Positions 18,235 to 25,820 of a stretch of 58,480 nt of DNA are shown in pieces. The stretch comes from Ga0077536 sp943370145 (GTDB lineage Bacteria > Pseudomonadota > Gammaproteobacteria > Ga0077536): NCBI GenBank assembly GCA_943370145.1, contig CALRPY020000026.1, positions 1 to 58,480 on the forward strand. Reading direction: 5' to 3'. The notes under the pieces are model-generated. The model was not told the DNA's origin, searched no databases, and was given only the letters and a program-made list of their open reading frames with translations. A program made the translations under genes and the position numbers. Numbering within the stretch: the first letter of the stretch is position 1; the number at the start of each line of letters is the position of its first letter.

Positions 18235-20478
18235 ATGAACCCGAGCCCGGTCTACGTCGATCTCGTCCTGCTGGGCGGCGGCCACGCGCACATCGAGGTC
18301 ATCCGGCGCTTCGGCATGAACCCGGTGCCGGGGGTGCGCCTGACGGTCATCAGCCGCGAAATCCAGACGCCTTACTCCGGCATGCTGCCGGGGCTGATCG
18401 CGGGCCACTACGGCTTCGACGAAACCCACATCGATCTCGCCCCGCTCGCCCGCCGCGCCGACGCGCGGCTCTACCAGGACGAAGTCGTGGGCCTCGATCT
18501 GCCGAACCGACGCGTGCTGCTGCGGACACGGCCGCCGGTCGCCTATGACTGGCTGAGCATCGACACCGGCTCGGCGCCAGCGCTGAATGCGCAGGGTGCG
18601 GCCGGGCACGCGATCCCGGTCAAGCCAGTCAGCAACTTCCACCCCCGCTGGGAGCGGCTGCGCGAGCGTGTGCTCGCGACCAGCGCAGCGCTGCGCATCG
18701 GCGTGGTCGGCGGCGGCGCCGGCGGGGTCGAACTGCTGATGGCCGTGCGTCATCGGCTGCGCAGCGAGCTGGCGCGGGCCGGCGACGATCTGCGCCGGCT
18801 GAGCTTCCACCTGTTGTCGGCGGGCACGGACATCCTGCCCGGCCACGGCAGGCACGCGCGCCGGCTCTACCGCGCGGCGCTGCGCGACGCCGGCGTCGAA
18901 CTGCACCTCGGCTGCAGCGTCACCGCCGTCGACGCCGCGGGCGTGACCACCACAAGTGGTGTCCGGATCGCACTCGACGAAGTCCTGTGGGTCACGCATG
19001 CGGCCGCGCCGGCATGGCCGGCGGCGGCCGGTCTCGCCACCACTGACGAGGGTTTCATCCGGGTCGACGCCTGCCTGCGCTCGGTCTCGCATCCCGAGGT
19101 CTTCGCCGCGGGCGACATCGCGCACGTGGTCCCCTACCCGCGCCCCAAGGCCGGCGTGTACGCGGTGCGCCAGGGGCCGCGCCTCGCCACCAACCTCCGC
19201 CACGCGCTGCTCGGCCGCAGGCTCGAGGAATTCAGGCCCCAGCGCGACGCACTGAGCCTCATCAGCACCGGCGGCGCTCACGCGATCGCGTCGCGCGGGC
19301 CTTTCGCGGTGGCGGGCGAGTGGGTCTGGCGGTGGAAGGACCGGATCGACCGGCGTTTCGTCGAGCGCTACTCGCAGCCGGTACCGATGCAGCAGCGCGC
19401 GATGCCCGCAACACCGCCGGTGGCGATCGGCGCCGCGCAGGTCGACGCCATGCGCTGTGGCGGATGCGGCGCCAAGCTCGGCGCCGAGGCACTGCGGGGC
19501 GCGCTGGACGGACTGCGACTGTCCGCGCGCGACGACGTGCTGGTGGGCCTGGACACGCCCGACGACGCGGCGGTCGTTGCCCTGCCGGCCGGTGCAGTGG
19601 CGGTACAGACGGTCGATCACTTCCGCAGTTTCATCGACGACCCGTGGCTGTTCGGGCGGATCGCGGCGAACCACTGCCTCGGCGATATCTTCGCGATGGG
19701 CGCCGTGCCGCAAACGGCGCTCGCGATCGTGACCCTGCCCTTCGCCAGTCCCGGCAAGATGCGCGAAGAACTGTCGCTGCTGCTCGCGGGCGCCACATCC
19801 CTGCTGGAAGAGGAGCAGACGGCGCTGGTCGGCGGACATACGGGCGAAGGCGCCGAACTCGCGCTCGGCTTCGCGGTGAACGGCCATGCCCTTGCGCACG
19901 AACTGCTGCGCAAGGGCGGCGCCGGGGCGGGGGACGTGCTCATCCTGACCAAGCCGCTCGGCACCGGCGTGCTGCTCGCCGCCCACATGCGCGCGCTGGC
20001 GCGCTGGCCCAGCCTCAGTGCGGCGCTGGGGTCGATGGCGCAGTCGAGCGGTCCCGCCGCACGCTGCCTGCGCGAGCACGGCGTGCGCGCGATGACCGAC
20101 GTCACCGGCTTCGGCCTCGCCGGTCACCTGCTCGAAATGCTGAACGGCGCGCCGCTCGGCGCGCGCATCGCGCTGTCGTCACTGCCGATCTTCGACGATG
20201 CCGTCGCCCTCGCCCGCCAGGGCGCGCTGAGCTCACTGCACCCGGACAACCTGCGGGTACTGGGACAGACCAACGTCGACGCGACGCTGCGCGCGCATCC
20301 CCACTTCAACCTGTGCTTCGATCCGCAGACCGCCGGCGGCCTGCTGTGCGCGGTGCCACGCGCGCGCGCCGATGCATGCCTCGCGGCGCTCCATCGGGCC
20401 GGCTATCCGGCAGCGACAGTGATCGGGGAATTCCTGCCCCGCGCAGCGGACGAGCCGGCGTTGCGTTTCGAGGGCTGA
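18235..20478 (+). CDS. selD: NDH-2-like oxidoreductase fused to selenophosphate synthetase (SelD)
   Basis: 747 aa two-domain protein. Residues about 1-385 are a pyridine-nucleotide-disulfide oxidoreductase: FAD motif LLGGGHAHIEV, NAD motif VVGGGAGGVEL, and a C-terminal FAD element FAAGDIAHV. Residues about 400-747 are SelD, which makes selenophosphate from selenide and ATP for tRNA-Sec charging. The catalytic Cys and Lys lie in GGCGAKLGAE, and DVTGFGLAGHL, GGHTGEGAE and FDPQTAGGLL are conserved SelD elements. Such fusions are known in other bacteria; the NDH-like half may supply or reduce selenium. ATG at 18235 begins the FAD domain. It converges on the selenoprotein redoxin. Confidence 0.94.
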   Translation: MNPSPVYVDLVLLGGGHAHIEVIRRFGMNPVPGVRLTVISREIQTPYSGMLPGLIAGHYGFDETHIDLAPLARRADARLYQDEVVGLDLPNRRVLLRTRPPVAYDWLSIDTGSAPALNAQGAAGHAIPVKPVSNFHPRWERLRERVLATSAALRIGVVGGGAGGVELLMAVRHRLRSELARAGDDLRRLSFHLLSAGTDILPGHGRHARRLYRAALRDAGVELHLGCSVTAVDAAGVTTTSGVRIALDEVLWVTHAAAPAWPAAAGLATTDEGFIRVDACLRSVSHPEVFAAGDIAHVVPYPRPKAGVYAVRQGPRLATNLRHALLGRRLEEFRPQRDALSLISTGGAHAIASRGPFAVAGEWVWRWKDRIDRRFVERYSQPVPMQQRAMPATPPVAIGAAQVDAMRCGGCGAKLGAEALRGALDGLRLSARDDVLVGLDTPDDAAVVALPAGAVAVQTVDHFRSFIDDPWLFGRIAANHCLGDIFAMGAVPQTALAIVTLPFASPGKMREELSLLLAGATSLLEEEQTALVGGHTGEGAELALGFAVNGHALAHELLRKGGAGAGDVLILTKPLGTGVLLAAHMRALARWPSLSAALGSMAQSSGPAARCLREHGVRAMTDVTGFGLAGHLLEMLNGAPLGARIALSSLPIFDDAVALARQGALSSLHPDNLRVLGQTNVDATLRAHPHFNLCFDPQTAGGLLCAVPRARADACLAALHRAGYPAATVIGEFLPRAADEPALRFEG

Positions 20479-20525
20479 GCGGGCCGGGCACGCGCTTCCT
20501 CATCGTTTCCGGGCGCGGTTTTTTC

Positions 20526-20575
20526 ACCACGGAGGACACGGAGGACACGGAGAGCACGGAGAGCACGGAGAAGAA
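20526..20575. repeat. CCACGGAGGACACGGAG repeat, copy 1
   Basis: A 50-bp tract made of imperfect 9-bp units (GGACACGGA / GAGCACGGA), ending GAAGAA. It has the look of a degenerate tandem array without spacers. It recurs at 20706-20737 and, inverted, at 20857-20888. Confidence 0.8.
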
Positions 20576-20705
20576 ATGAATTGAGGATTTGCGGCTCCGC
20601 GGCGACACCCGCGTAAGCCGGATTCCGCTGCCGCTCCATCCGGGCTAAGCAGGCTGAGCGGGCCGGGCGCCCGCTTCCTCATCGCTTCCGGGCGCAGTTT
20701 TTTCA

Positions 20706-20737
20706 CCACGGAGGACACGGAGAGCACGGAGAAGAAC
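20706..20737. repeat. CCACGGAGGACACGGAG repeat, copy 2
   Basis: Shorter copy (CCACGGAGGACACGGAGAGC and onward to GGAGAAGAA) within the second half of the duplicated segment that follows selD. Confidence 0.8.
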
Positions 20738-20856
20738 AACGGATCGCGGACCTGCGCCACCGCATTCCGGTAGCCCTGGTGGAGAGCAGCAATGCGCGGG
20801 CCACGACGCGGCATGGCTCTGTCGCTGCGTAGCCGCAGGTCATGGACTGATCCTTT

Positions 20857-20888
20857 TTCTCCGTGCTCTCCGTGTCCTCCGTGGTCAA
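20857..20888. repeat. CCACGGAGGACACGGAG repeat, inverted copy 3
   Basis: Reads TTTCTCCGTGCTCTCCGTGT then CCTCCGTGGTCA on the + strand, the reverse complement of copies 1 and 2, about 50 bp from the redoxin stop codon. With copy 2 it could form a stem of about 30 bp. Confidence 0.8.
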
Positions 20889-20936
20889 ACCACGGCGTCT
20901 CGCCCCGTTACGTCATGCCGCGGCACAGCCGCGGCG

Positions 20937-21584
20937 CTAGCCAAGGGCCAGCACGTCGGCGAGAGTCTTCTCCGGTTCCGGCCGCACGGTGTAGTCGGGA
21001 TCGACGTCGGCGGCGCGCACGAGGCCCGTGCGGTCGATCACGAAGCGCGCCGGCATCGGCAGCGTCCAGCTGTCGTCGCCGTTGCAGGCGGGGAGATCGA
21101 TGCCGAATCCGCGGTAGATCGCCTGCAGTTCGGGCGGCAGCGTGAAGCGCAGCCCGAGCGCTGCGGCATAGTCGTTACCGGCGTCGCTGAGGATGTCGAA
21201 CTCGAGCCCGTTCTTCTCGATCACCGTCTGGTTCAGCGCCGGCAGGGCCGGCGACAGCGCGACGAGCGTCGCGTTGCGCTCGCGGAGCGCCGGAACGATG
21301 CCTTGCAGAGCATACAGCTCCGCCTGGCAGTAGGGTCACCAGTGCCCGCGGAATACCGTGAGCACCACGGCGCCCCGGTCGAGCAGCTGCGAGGAGCGAA
21401 CGAGGTCGCCGCGTGAATTCGGCAGCGCGAACGGCGGCAGCGTGGCGCCGACGCCGAGCACCGACCCGAGGATGCCGGATGCACGCAGGTTCTGCGTGGC
21501 GGCGCTCATCGTCGCGAGGGCCGCGGCGGGAATGCGGCTCGCGGCCCCCGCGCGGATCTGGTCCAGTTTGTCTTTCAGGCTCAT
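20937..21584 (-). CDS. Selenocysteine-containing peroxiredoxin-like (AhpC/TSA) protein, UGA read as Sec
   Basis: 215 aa thioredoxin-fold redox protein if the in-frame TGA at 21336-21338 is read as Sec83. Before it runs VVLTVFRGHW and after it PYCQAELYALQ, so the active site is W-U-P-Y-C where relatives have WCPYC. Reading continues in the same frame without further stops to TAG at 20937, through family elements FTLPPELQAIYRGFGIDLPA, NGDDSWTLPMPARFVIDR. A 7-bp hairpin with UGUAU loop lies 19 nt after the UGA. ATG at 21584 has GGGGAG upstream. It follows tRNA-Sec by 81 bp and lies in the selA-selB-selC cluster. Likely role is selenol-based peroxide or disulfide chemistry. A point mutation of Cys is the alternative but the context argues strongly for Sec. 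Confidence 0.93.
21299..21338 (-). promoter_or_regulatory. Candidate bacterial SECIS element of the redoxin gene
   Basis: On the minus strand, UGA (21338-21336) is followed by 6 nt, a 4-bp stem UGCC/GGCA, an AG/AA internal loop, a 7-bp stem GCGGAGC/GCUCUGC (one G-U) and apical loop UGUAU. The apical loop starts 19 nt after the UGA and has G at position 2. Bacterial SECIS elements recognised by SelB typically have 16-37 nt here and a G in the first two loop positions. The stem also lies inside the coding sequence, as expected for bacteria. Confidence 0.8.
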
Positions 21585-21665
21585 CGTCGACTCCCCACCG
21601 CGGCGCGGTGTCATCGAGGTTCGGGACGACCCGCCGGCCGTGAGGGCCGTGGGCAATCCGGGATC

Positions 21666-21760
21666 TGGCGAAAGAGGCAGGAGTCGAACCTGCCAGACGC
21701 GCCTGGCGCGTCTCACCGGATTTGAAGTCCGGGCGCCCCACCGGGGGTCGATGCTCTTCC
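21666..21760 (-). tRNA. selC: tRNA-Sec (UCA anticodon)
   Basis: 95 nt including the encoded 3' GCCA. The anticodon loop CUUCAAA (21727-21721) gives anticodon UCA with a 5-bp stem CCGGA/UCCGG. The long variable arm has an 8-bp stem AGACGCGC/GCGCGUCU, and the T arm is GCAGG-UUCGACU-CCUGC. The 5' end GGAAGAG pairs with CUCUUUC. The overall layout is that of E. coli selC. One difference: only 12 base pairs stack in acceptor plus T stem (7+5) because nucleotide C8 faces no partner; the E. coli form has 13. It lies 36 bp beyond selB and 81 bp before the selenoprotein redoxin, all on one strand. Confidence 0.95.
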
Positions 21761-21796
21761 GCTTCAGAGCTTAGCAAAAGACCCTGCGGCCGACAC

Positions 21797-23704
21797 TCAG
21801 CGCTTCGCGGCGAGTACCGCGCGCGCATCGCCCTCGCGGCGCGTGAGGCCGACGCGATCGAAATACTCGAGGATCTCGATCACCGCGTTGCGGCCGAGGC
21901 CGCTGCGGTCACGGAAGTCGCCGGCCGTGAAACGGCCGGACGGCAGCTCGGCGGCGAGCGCGCGCGCCAGTGCGGCCTGGCGTTCGATCATCGCCGGCAT
22001 GAAGTAGCGCTTCGGACTCACGCGCACCAGCAGGCCCTGCTTGACGAACTTCAGCAGGAAGGCCTCGAGCAGCGGCGGCGTGGTGCCTAGCGCGGTGACG
22101 AGATCGGTGACGACCGGCACGCGCCGGTCGTCGACGTCGACGAGCGGGCGCAGCCGCTGCCACATGCGCTCGTCGGCCGGGTTGCGCACGGGCTGATGCC
22201 CCGGCAAACGGTACAGACCCGCTTCAGTGACGATCACCCTGCGCGCGAGCAGGTCTTCCAGCGCCGCGTCGAACAGGGCGAGCCCGATGGAGACTTCACT
22301 CTCCGCGCGCAGCTCGGCGCGCGTGAGGCCGATTCGCTCGGGCTCCGCGGCGTGCAGGCGCGCCAGCGCCGCCAGCAGCGCATCGGCCAGCACGGCCCAG
22401 CGCCGCGCATCGACCGCGCTGGTCGCCGCCGGCGGCCCGTAGCGCACCATCGCGAGGCTCTCCGCAAGCGCCTCCCGTTCCGCCGGCGTGAGATTCCAGG
22501 CCGCCGCGAAGCGGGTGAAATCGATGCCGTCACCGGCGCCGTCAAGCAGGGCGCGCAGCGCCACCGCAGGGTCGTCAGCGGCGAGCGCACGCGCCTGGCG
22601 CAAGCGCTCCTCGCGGCCCCGGCGACGCTCTTCGGGCAGGGGATTGAGGACGATGCCGCCGCCCAGGGTGCGGCGCGCGGACTGGTCACGCAGCACCACC
22701 CGGTCGCCGTGCACCGCGTGCAGCGGGTGGTCGAGCTGCAGCTGGACCAGCGCCGTGGCGCCTGGCGCGAGGTCCTGCCCGTCGAGCGGCACGACGCGCC
22801 CCGTGGTTTCCGCGGCGCCGACATGCACGTGCACCGGCGTGCGGCCGCGCAGCGGCCCCGCCTCGCTCGCGAGCAGGCGCAGCTGCGCGTCGATGCGCTG
22901 GCTGCCGAAATGGGCGGCCTCGCCGACCACCCAGTCACCGCGCGCGATTTCACCCTCCCGCAGCCCCTCGCCGGCGACGTTCAGCGCGCAGCGCACGCCG
23001 CTCGACGCGGACGTCGCGGCCGCGTTCTGGGTGTAGATGCCGCGCACGCGCAGCTCACCGCCCGTCGGCGCCACCCACACGCTGTCGCCGATCCCGACCC
23101 GGCCGGAGAACACGGTGCCCGTCACCACCCGTCCCGCGCCTTTCAGCACGAAGCTGCGATCGACGGCGAGGCGGAAATTGCCACTGGCCGGACGTGGCTG
23201 CACGCACGCCTTCTCGCGCAGCAGGGCCGCGCGCAGCGCGTCGATGCCCTGCCCCGTGACGGCCGACACGGGCAGGATCGGGCAGTCGGCGAGCGTGGTG
23301 CCGGCCAGCAGCGCGCGGATCGCGGCGCTCACCTCGTCGATGCGCGCCTGCTCGACGCGGTCGCACTTGCTCAGCACCACGATGCCGCGCGCGACGCCCA
23401 GCAGGTCGAGGATCGCGAGGTGCTCCGCGGTCTGCGGCATCGGACCATCGTCGGCGGCGATGACGAACAGCACGAGATCGGTGCCGGTGACGCCGGCGAC
23501 CATCGTGCGCACGAAACGCTCGTGGCCGGGCACGTCGATGAAGCCCGTGGTCTCGCCGTCGCCGAGGTCGTGGAAGGCGTAGCCGAGCTCGATGCTGAGT
23601 CCGCGCGTTTTCTCTTCGGGCAGGCGATCGGTGTCGACGCCGGTCAGCGTCCTGACGAGCAGGGTCTTGCCGTGATCGACGTGGCCGGCGGTCGCGATGA
23701 TCAT
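21797..23704 (-). CDS. selB: Selenocysteine-specific elongation factor SelB
   Basis: 635 aa GTPase that delivers Sec-tRNA-Sec to UGA codons marked by a SECIS. The G domain shows GHVDHGKT (P-loop), DVPGHERF and SKCD, then two EF-Tu-like beta domains (KGAGRVVTGTVFSG). The C-terminal half contains the SelB winged-helix domains that bind SECIS (GLTRAELRAESEVS ... FTAGDFRDRSGLGRNAVIEILEYFDRVG). ATG at 23704 is chosen because it gives the usual MIIATAGHVDHGK start and overlaps the selA stop as ATGA; the ATG at 23713 adds only MAG. It is the second gene of selA-selB-selC-redoxin. Confidence 0.96.
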   Translation of the reverse strand: MIIATAGHVDHGKTLLVRTLTGVDTDRLPEEKTRGLSIELGYAFHDLGDGETTGFIDVPGHERFVRTMVAGVTGTDLVLFVIAADDGPMPQTAEHLAILDLLGVARGIVVLSKCDRVEQARIDEVSAAIRALLAGTTLADCPILPVSAVTGQGIDALRAALLREKACVQPRPASGNFRLAVDRSFVLKGAGRVVTGTVFSGRVGIGDSVWVAPTGGELRVRGIYTQNAAATSASSGVRCALNVAGEGLREGEIARGDWVVGEAAHFGSQRIDAQLRLLASEAGPLRGRTPVHVHVGAAETTGRVVPLDGQDLAPGATALVQLQLDHPLHAVHGDRVVLRDQSARRTLGGGIVLNPLPEERRRGREERLRQARALAADDPAVALRALLDGAGDGIDFTRFAAAWNLTPAEREALAESLAMVRYGPPAATSAVDARRWAVLADALLAALARLHAAEPERIGLTRAELRAESEVSIGLALFDAALEDLLARRVIVTEAGLYRLPGHQPVRNPADERMWQRLRPLVDVDDRRVPVVTDLVTALGTTPPLLEAFLLKFVKQGLLVRVSPKRYFMPAMIERQAALARALAAELPSGRFTAGDFRDRSGLGRNAVIEILEYFDRVGLTRREGDARAVLAAKR

Positions 23705-25116
23705 GCCGGCCACGCCAGGCGCGGGAGTTGCGCCACGAAGCCCGCCTCGTCGTCGAGGCAGCGCAGGTCGAGCAGCAGCGCGCCGTCGCTGACGCGCCCG
23801 ACCACCGGCAGCGGCAGGCGCCGGAATGCCCGCGCGAGCCGCTCGACGGCATTGCCCCGCGTCGTCCGTGGCGCAATGCGCAGGGCCGCGCTGTCCAGCA
23901 GGTCGATCGGCAGCGCGCCGCTGCCGATCTGGCTCGCGCAGCCCACGACGCTGACCCCGGCGTGCGCGCCCAGCGCGGCGCTCACCGCCGGCAGCACGCG
24001 CTGCGCCACCTGCTCGATCTCGGCCCGTGGCCGCGTGAGCAGACGCAAGGTCGGCAGTTCGCGCACCGCGCGCGCCGGATCGGCATAGAGCGTGAGCACC
24101 GCGCCGAGCGCGGCGAGCGTCAGCTTGTCGACGCGCAGCGCGCGTTTCATCGGGTTCTTCTTGATGCGGCGGACGAGGTCCGCGCGGCCGGCGATGATGC
24201 CGGCCTGCGGACCGCCCAGGAGTTTGTCACCGCTGAAGGTCACGAGATCGGCGCCCGCCGCGATTGTCTCGGCCACCGTCTGTTCGTGCGGCAGGCCGTG
24301 GCGACTGAGGTCGATCAGCGTGCCGCTGCCGAGGTCGACGACAAAGGGCAGCCCGCGGGCGTGCGCGCAGGACGCAAGCTCGACTTCGGGCACCGCCTTG
24401 GTGAAACCGTGGATGGCGTAGTTGCTGGTGTGGACCTTCATCAGCAGCGCGGTGCGCTCGCCGATGGCGGCGTCGAAGTCCGCGCGATGCGTGCGGTTCG
24501 TCGTGCCGACCTCGACGAGCTTCGCGCCGGCGCGCGACATCACGTCCGGGATGCGAAAGGCGCCACCGATCTCGACCAGTTCGCCGCGCGAGACGATCAC
24601 CTCGCGCTTGCGCGCCAGCGTGTTCAGGAGCAACAGCACCGCTGCGGCATTGTTGTTGACGACGGTCGCGGCCTCGGCGCCGGTCAGGCGACAGATCCAC
24701 GCCTCGACGTGGCTGTCGCGATCGCCGCGCCGGCCGCCGTCGAGATCGAATTCGAGATTGCTGGCGCCGGCGGCCACCGCGGTCATCGCGTCGATCGCGA
24801 CCTGCGGCAGCGGCGCCCGGCCGAGGTTGGTGTGGAGCACGGTGCCGGTGAGGTTCAACACCGGCATGAGCGCGGGGGTGGTCAGCGCAAGCAGGCGCGC
24901 TTCCGCCGCCGCGAGCAGGGCATCCGCAGCGACCGCTGGCATGGCGGCCGCCCCCTCGGCGGCAAGGCGTGTGCGCGCGCCGGTGACGACCTCGCGCACG
25001 ATCGTCGTCACGAACTCGCGCCCGAACCGCGCGCAGAGCGTCTCGCCCCCCGGCGTGCGCAGGAGTTCATCGATCGCAGGCACGCTGCGCATCAGTTCGT
25101 TGCCGGTGGACGTCAT
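23701..25116 (-). CDS. selA: L-seryl-tRNA(Sec) selenium transferase SelA
   Basis: 471 aa PLP enzyme converting seryl-tRNA-Sec to selenocysteinyl-tRNA-Sec with selenophosphate. The N-terminal tRNA-binding domain (MRSVPAIDELLRTPGG) precedes the fold-type I core: NLTGTVLHTNLGRAPLP, NNNAAAVLLLLNTLA, SRGELVEIGGAFRIPDVM, and the PLP lysine in TFSGDKLLGGPQAG. ATG at 25116 has GAGAAGGCG just ahead; the longer upstream frame would overlap the divergent UGSC promoter. It is the first gene of the minus-strand Sec operon and is divergent from the UGSC selenoprotein with 176 bp between starts. Confidence 0.96.
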   Translation of the reverse strand: MTSTGNELMRSVPAIDELLRTPGGETLCARFGREFVTTIVREVVTGARTRLAAEGAAAMPAVAADALLAAAEARLLALTTPALMPVLNLTGTVLHTNLGRAPLPQVAIDAMTAVAAGASNLEFDLDGGRRGDRDSHVEAWICRLTGAEAATVVNNNAAAVLLLLNTLARKREVIVSRGELVEIGGAFRIPDVMSRAGAKLVEVGTTNRTHRADFDAAIGERTALLMKVHTSNYAIHGFTKAVPEVELASCAHARGLPFVVDLGSGTLIDLSRHGLPHEQTVAETIAAGADLVTFSGDKLLGGPQAGIIAGRADLVRRIKKNPMKRALRVDKLTLAALGAVLTLYADPARAVRELPTLRLLTRPRAEIEQVAQRVLPAVSAALGAHAGVSVVGCASQIGSGALPIDLLDSAALRIAPRTTRGNAVERLARAFRRLPLPVVGRVSDGALLLDLRCLDDEAGFVAQLPRLAWPA

Positions 25117-25292
25117 CGCCTTCTCGCTCTCTCCTGCGCTTGGGGGCTGGGGCAGCCCCGCCGTGGCCGGCCCCTGCCCTGGCCGGATCTCACACGATGT
25201 GGCGGCGCTTGTCTCGTCCTCTTCCGTCCCACCTTCCGTGCGCCACGCGCTTTGCCTATGCTGCGGCGAGGGCCCCATACAAGGCATTGAAC

Positions 25293-25820
25293 ATGTCCAT
25301 CCAGTTTCTCGACCCGCGCGCCACGCGTGCGACGCCGCCGGAACCCTATCGCCTGCGCGCCGATCTCGACGGCGCGGTGACGATTGGCCTGCTGGCGAAC
25401 GGTTTTCCCGACTCGGTCGCCTTCCTGAACGCCGTGGAGTCGGCGCTGGCTGCCGCGCTGCCCGCCGCCAGCTTCAGGCGCTATGACAAGGGTAATCCAT
25501 CGATCCCGGCCAGCGACGCCCTGCTCGAGCGCATCGCCGCCGAGTGCACGGTCGTCGCGTCGGCCTATGGACATTGAGGCAGCTGCACTTCCGGCACCGT
25601 GCGTGACGGCATTGCACTCGCCAGGCGTGGCCGGCCGGCGGTCGCGTTCGTGACCTCGGAATTCTGGTCGCAGGGTGACTTCGTGGCCCAGGCCGGCGGC
25701 ATGCCCGACCTGCCCCGCCTGCGCCTGCCGCATCCGGTCGCCGGCAGCGGCGAGCCCGCGCTGCGGGCGCTTGCCGAGCAGGTGCGCGACGAGCTGCTGT
25801 CCCGGCTGGCCGGCACATGA
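25293..25820 (+). CDS. UGSC-family selenoprotein, UGA read as Sec
   Basis: 175 aa if TGA at 25575-25577 is read as Sec95. The frame is open on both sides: upstream ends VVASAYGH, downstream begins GSCTSGTVRDGIALARRG, so the exact motif U-G-S-C that names this family is produced. The second half continues GRPAVAFVTSEFW and ends RLAGT. UGSC proteins were first noticed in marine metagenomes as a Sec-containing family of unknown function; a UxxC-type redox role is inferred. ATG at 25293 is preceded by AAGG. Its stop overlaps the start of the next gene (ATGA), and it is divergent from selA. Without read-through it would end at residue 94. Confidence 0.92.
25575..25612 (+). promoter_or_regulatory. 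Candidate bacterial SECIS element of the UGSC gene
   Basis: After UGA 25575-25577 come 13 nt and then CCGGCAC (25591-25597), loop CGUGC, and GUGACGG (25603-25609), a stem of 6 bp around a G/A mismatch with G second in the loop, 20 nt after the UGA. A second possible fold, GUGCG/UGCAC with loop UGACGGCAU, begins its loop 26 nt after the UGA. Both satisfy the usual bacterial spacing and loop G; which one forms cannot be decided by eye. Confidence 0.6.

Larger units (their letters stand above)
20479..20936. other. 458-bp gap between selD and the selenoprotein redoxin
   Basis: No supported gene. The first part is duplicated: about 65-75 bp following the selD stop (starting GCTGAGCGGGCCGGGC near 20476) recur with a few changes from about 20653, and both copies end in the CCACGGAGGACACGGAG repeat. 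An inverted copy of the repeat lies at 20857-20888, so the gap can fold into a long stem. Confidence 0.7.

Noticed and set aside
17785..20127. Minus-strand open frame of 780 codons opposite selD
   Set aside because: Shadow of the NDH-SelD fusion; no ribosome site or family motif.
20526..20737. CRISPR array
   Set aside because: The CCACGGAG repeats are contiguous degenerate 9-bp units without unique spacers of uniform length, and no cas genes are present.
21336..21338. Treating the in-frame TGA of the redoxin as a disabling stop codon (pseudogene)
   Set aside because: Both sides are well conserved in frame, TGA falls exactly at a catalytic Cys position, a SECIS-like stem follows, and the Sec machinery is adjacent.
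21175..21828. 217-codon minus-strand frame spanning tRNA-Sec and part of the redoxin
   Set aside because: It runs through the tRNA gene in a frame different from the redoxin and has no motif; the redoxin frame with Sec is better supported.
25575..25577. Treating the TGA in the UGSC gene as a true stop, giving a 94-aa protein and a separate 3' gene
   Set aside because: The downstream frame has no own ribosome site at a suitable ATG, and read-through yields the exact UGSC motif next to selA.
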